Shown piece by piece: positions 61,340 to 64,000 of a stretch of 64,000 bases of DNA (its first letter is position 1; each line of letters opens with the position of its first letter). Source of the stretch: Paenibacillus catalpae (GTDB taxonomy: Bacteria; Bacillota; Bacilli; Paenibacillales; Paenibacillaceae); NCBI RefSeq assembly GCF_900112695.1, contig NZ_FOMT01000003.1, positions 186,001 through 250,000 of the forward strand. The letters run 5' to 3'. A program made the position numbers and the translations under genes. The notes beneath the pieces were generated by a model, which saw only the letters and a list, made by a program, of their open reading frames with translations, was not told the origin of the DNA and did not search any database.

Positions 61340-62107
61340 ATGAGTAATATGGCCCTCATTTGTACCTTATGTTTTGTTGCGGTTGCCGCATTTATATCCA
61401 TGAGACAGAAGCTTGGATTGGAAAAGGAGATCCTGATCGGTACTTTACGATCTGCCATCCAGCTGTTGTTTATCGGTTATGTCCTGCATTTTATATTTGA
61501 GACAAGCCATCCTGCGTTTATCGTTATCATTATCTTGTGCATGATCCTGGTTGCTGCATGGAATGCGGGGGCAAAAGCGAGGCATGTCCGTGGTATCCGA
61601 AGCCGGATCGCCATAGCCCTTGCCTGTACGGAAGGGGTAACGATGGCGATTCTGCTGGGACTTGGAATCATTACTCCTACTCCGCAATATATCATTCCGG
61701 TCAGCGGGATTATTATCGGAAGCTCGATGATCGTATGCGGATTGTTGTTGAATCATATGAAGCGGGAGATGGAGACGGCAAGGGGGGAAATGGAGATGCT
61801 CCTTGCACTTGGCGCATCGGAAAAACAGGCCATTCACAGCTCCTTGCGGCGCTCCGTCAGAGCCAGCATGATTCCGACAATCGACGGAATGAAGACGGTA
61901 GGATTGGTACAGCTTCCCGGGATGATGACAGGGATGATTGTTGCCGGAGCTGATCCGGTTGAAGCGGTCCGGTATCAGATTTTGATTATGTTTGTTCTTG
62001 CCTCATCGGCGGCAATGACCGCTATGGTGCTAAGCTTAATCAGTTATAAATTATGGTTCACAAGAGATGCCAGGCTGCTGCCTTTATTGCCTGCAGAGAA
62101 TCAGTGA
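61340..62107 (+). CDS. fetB: FetB/YbbM-like ABC transporter permease (UPF0014)
   Basis: 255-residue protein with about six to seven predicted transmembrane segments. The family sequence LGIITPTPQYIIPVSGIIIG and LLALGASEKQAIHSSLRRSV are recognisable; the latter is the ATPase coupling region. ATG 61340 starts four bases after the ATPase stop, so the two are coupled. It is not related to sugar permeases. Confidence 0.88.
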   Translation: MSNMALICTLCFVAVAAFISMRQKLGLEKEILIGTLRSAIQLLFIGYVLHFIFETSHPAFIVIIILCMILVAAWNAGAKARHVRGIRSRIAIALACTEGVTMAILLGLGIITPTPQYIIPVSGIIIGSSMIVCGLLLNHMKREMETARGEMEMLLALGASEKQAIHSSLRRSVRASMIPTIDGMKTVGLVQLPGMMTGMIVAGADPVEAVRYQILIMFVLASSAAMTAMVLSLISYKLWFTRDARLLPLLPAENQ

Positions 62108-62145
62108 TGTTCGCACAATGCAGTACGGGTGACTCCCTGCCAAGG

Positions 62146-62218
62146 GGGTACCCGCATCCTGGATTTCATAACGAATAAATAGAGCTTCTGATGATTAACA
62201 TCAAGGATGCGAATACCC
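62146..62218. repeat. Long imperfect inverted repeat between convergent genes
   Basis: GGGTACCCGCATCCT (62146-62160) and AGGATGCGAATACCC (62204-62218) pair at 13 of 15 positions, with a TGATG / CATCA hairpin in the loop. It lies between fetB and arsB. It may be a shared terminator, although no T-run is present on either side. Confidence 0.6.
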
Positions 62219-62223
62219 GGGGC

Positions 62224-63585
62224 TTAAGGGGAAGGATACAGCCAGGAGACCCAATAGGCCAAACATACTAAAGTAAAGATGAGGGTTGGCGGTATAACCA
62301 TAAACGTAACTTTTACATATTCTTTCCAACTGAGCTTCACTTTGTATTGTTTCAGAATATGCAGCCATAAGAGCGAAGCCAGAGTCCCGATCGGAAGCAG
62401 AAGCGATCCGATATCACTGCCGATAACACTTGCCAGGTAGGCGATTTTTAGTGTCAAGGGGTCCAGACCCATCTGGGTCAAGGTCAAAGTTCCAACCATT
62501 AGGGCAGGGTGGTTATTAAAGAGGGTAGACAAGAGCGAGATGAGCCCGCCCATTAATAAGCTGGCATTTAATAGATCCCCAGATACAAGAGGCTGGAATA
62601 CATGAACGAGCAGACGGGTTAATCCGATATTGTTCAAGCCGTAAATGATGACATACATGCCAAAGGCGAAGATAAGAATATGCCATGGGATTTTGACCAG
62701 AACATCCTTCGGAGAGACTTTCAAATGAATCCAGCGCCAAGCCAGCAGGAGAAGCGACCCGGCAACGGCTATCCACTCTATCGGGATTTGAAAATAAGAA
62801 CCGGCGAACAAGCTGATTCGAACGGCAAACACAAACAATAAAATGTTGAGCATAAAGCGGTTGCTGTATATGCGGCTGGAGCGTTCATCGGAGGAATGGC
62901 TGAGAGGATGGCTTGTAATCGGATGGCGCGGGATCGTGAACGTCTTCGGTATTTTTTTGGGCAGCTGGCGGTAAAAGTAAAAAAACATTAAGGTAACCAG
63001 AAATACCAGGCCAAGGCTTGCAGGGACAAACATCATTAAGGTATGCATGTACAAATCCATATGAACGATCTTCAGAGCAATCAGATTGACGATATTGCTG
63101 ACACCGATTGGCGCGCTGGAAGCGGTGGCAACCAAGGCTCCGGATATTAAATAAGGGATCTTCTGACGGTTCTTCAGGCCAAGATGCTGCAGCATGATTA
63201 ACAGGATGGGGGTTGTAATGAGGATACTTCCGTCGTTGTTGAAGAAAAGGGTCATCAGAAAACATAGGAGATTGACATACCAGAACAAACGGATCCCCGA
63301 GCCACGTGCCCGTACAGCTAGTCCTTCGGCTGCCCAAATAAAAAAGCCAAAGCTTTCAAGGACAATCGCCATGACGATTGTCGCCATAATCGTTATCGCA
63401 GCTCCGCTTACTGTTGTGCTGATTTGAACAAGATCCTGGAGGGATACCGCACCGCTTAATATAACGAGTACCGCACCTATGGTTGCAGGCACAGCCTCGT
63501 TGAGACCTCTTGGTCTCCAGAGGATAAGCAGTAAAGTAAAGGCAAACGAGATTAATGTAATTGAAACCGCAGCGGAATTTACCAT
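62224..63585 (-). CDS. ArsB/NhaD-family anion transporter
   Basis: 453-residue transporter with about 11-12 predicted helices. The segments ILESFGFFIWAAEGLAVRA and TLFFNNDGSILITTPILLI resemble ArsB, the arsenite/antimonite pump, and related ion-transporter (IT) proteins. No arsR or arsC gene is adjacent, so an arsenic role is only suggested. ATG 63585 follows GAGGTGA. Confidence 0.82.
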   Translation of the reverse strand: MVNSAAVSITLISFAFTLLLILWRPRGLNEAVPATIGAVLVILSGAVSLQDLVQISTTVSGAAITIMATIVMAIVLESFGFFIWAAEGLAVRARGSGIRLFWYVNLLCFLMTLFFNNDGSILITTPILLIMLQHLGLKNRQKIPYLISGALVATASSAPIGVSNIVNLIALKIVHMDLYMHTLMMFVPASLGLVFLVTLMFFYFYRQLPKKIPKTFTIPRHPITSHPLSHSSDERSSRIYSNRFMLNILLFVFAVRISLFAGSYFQIPIEWIAVAGSLLLLAWRWIHLKVSPKDVLVKIPWHILIFAFGMYVIIYGLNNIGLTRLLVHVFQPLVSGDLLNASLLMGGLISLLSTLFNNHPALMVGTLTLTQMGLDPLTLKIAYLASVIGSDIGSLLLPIGTLASLLWLHILKQYKVKLSWKEYVKVTFMVIPPTLIFTLVCLAYWVSWLYPSP

Positions 63586-63762
63586 TTGTAATCACCTCAT
63601 TTCAGACTGGATGCTTTTGCGGTTTCCTTCCTCCTTTCATCGCGATTTTCTACTACAACTATCTCTAGCAGATATTGATAGTATATTTATATGAGCCTTA
63701 TTATTGGGACGTACTGGTCATATGAATCTATTAATCTATAAATCCGCGATTGATATATAAAG

Positions 63763-63800
63763 AAAAAAGCCCGCCCTTTCCATAATGGAGAGGACAAGCT
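63763..63800 (-). terminator. Terminator of the HxlR-type gene
   Basis: On the minus strand, AGCTTGTCC pairs with GGGCGGGCT (three G-U pairs) around an inner TCCA / TGGA stem, followed by six T residues. Confidence 0.75.
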
Positions 63801-63829
63801 ACTATAAATAAGAACTGTATTATTCAGAA

Positions 63830-64000
63830 AGGACAGCTGCCTGCTCCTTGCTGATCCAATCCTGTGACCACTTCTGTATTTCCCTTACGACAGGCTCCAG
63901 GGCGCGCCCTTTCTCTGTTAGGGAATACTCGATGCGGACGGGAATTTCCGGATAGACCACGCGGGTGACGATCCCTTCATTTTCCAAATCCTTGAAACGT
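63830..64000 (-). CDS. HxlR-family transcriptional regulator, C-terminal part (runs off the window)
   Basis: 56 codons of an open frame enter from the right edge and end at TAA 63830-63832. VTRVVYPEIPVRIEYSLTEK, GRALEPVVREIQKW and the preceding RFKDLENEGI are the recognition-helix end, wing and C-terminal helix of HxlR regulators. These are thiol- or electrophile-sensing repressors in several Bacilli. Target unknown. Confidence 0.85.

Noticed and set aside
63600-63650. Possible 12-codon leader peptide (MKGGRKPQKHPV, minus strand) before the ArsB-like gene
   Set aside because: No ribosome binding site before its ATG; the GGAGG it contains is too far from the transporter start to matter, and no hairpin accompanies it.

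Overview
The window is chromosomal DNA from a Gram-positive, low-to-mid GC Firmicute, almost certainly a Paenibacillus. It has YesM/YesN two-component pairs, lipoprotein sugar-binding proteins with CUT1-type permeases, intracellular glycosidases, strong AGGAGG ribosome binding sites with frequent TTG/GTG starts, and cre-, ARG-box- and LacI-like operators. The first 12 kb matches, from memory, the aldouronate-utilisation cluster described in Paenibacillus sp. JDR-2 (yesN/yesM, lplA, two permeases, aguA, xynA2, xynB). No rRNA, tRNA, insertion sequence, phage block or CRISPR array was seen.

Layout. 0.1-12.2 kb: uptake and intracellular breakdown of glucuronoxylan fragments (two-component sensor, ABC transporter, GH67 alpha-glucuronidase, GH10 xylanase, GH43 xylosidase). 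12.3-16.6 kb: a bacitracin-resistance-like module (OmpR-type regulator, intramembrane-sensing kinase, BcrAB-like ABC exporter, undecaprenyl-diphosphatase). 16.8-21.7 kb: single genes (Old Yellow Enzyme, AlkD-like repair protein, MFS exporter with divergent AraC regulator, DJ-1/PfpI protein with three 41-bp repeats in its leader). 22.0-28.6 kb: a second YesM/YesN plus ABC sugar importer of unknown substrate. 28.7-34.8 kb: hydrolase, cupin, GH32 fructan/sucrose hydrolase, a decayed Nudix gene, a racemase-like protein, a sugar symporter and, between the last two, a 138-bp nested inverted-repeat element.

35.0-40.8 kb: a three-gene sugar-sensing system (membrane-anchored binding protein, LytS/YesM kinase, YesN regulator) resembling XylFII-LytS-YesN, and a PAS histidine kinase. 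40.8-46.4 kb: a LacI-controlled L-fucose operon (isomerase, aldolase, kinase, mutarotase). 46.5-50.4 kb: a TPR-GH26 secreted glycosidase, a beta-propeller-like lipoprotein and a small DNA-binding-like protein behind a leader-peptide/hairpin region. 50.7-55.9 kb: a GntR-controlled ABC importer ending in a PLP lyase, with matching operators at two promoters. 56-64 kb: thioesterase, ArgR-box-controlled aminotransferase, KtrB potassium transporter, DUF445-FetAB unit, ArsB-like transporter and the end of an HxlR regulator.

The dominant theme is carbohydrate scavenging: oligosaccharides are imported by dedicated ABC systems, each with its own sensor or repressor, and degraded inside the cell. The best candidates for something undescribed are the nested inverted-repeat element (33.25-33.39 kb), the triple 41-bp multi-palindrome repeat (21.68-21.80 kb), the leader-peptide/hairpin region (50.3-50.5 kb) and the ABC importer coupled to a PLP lyase.
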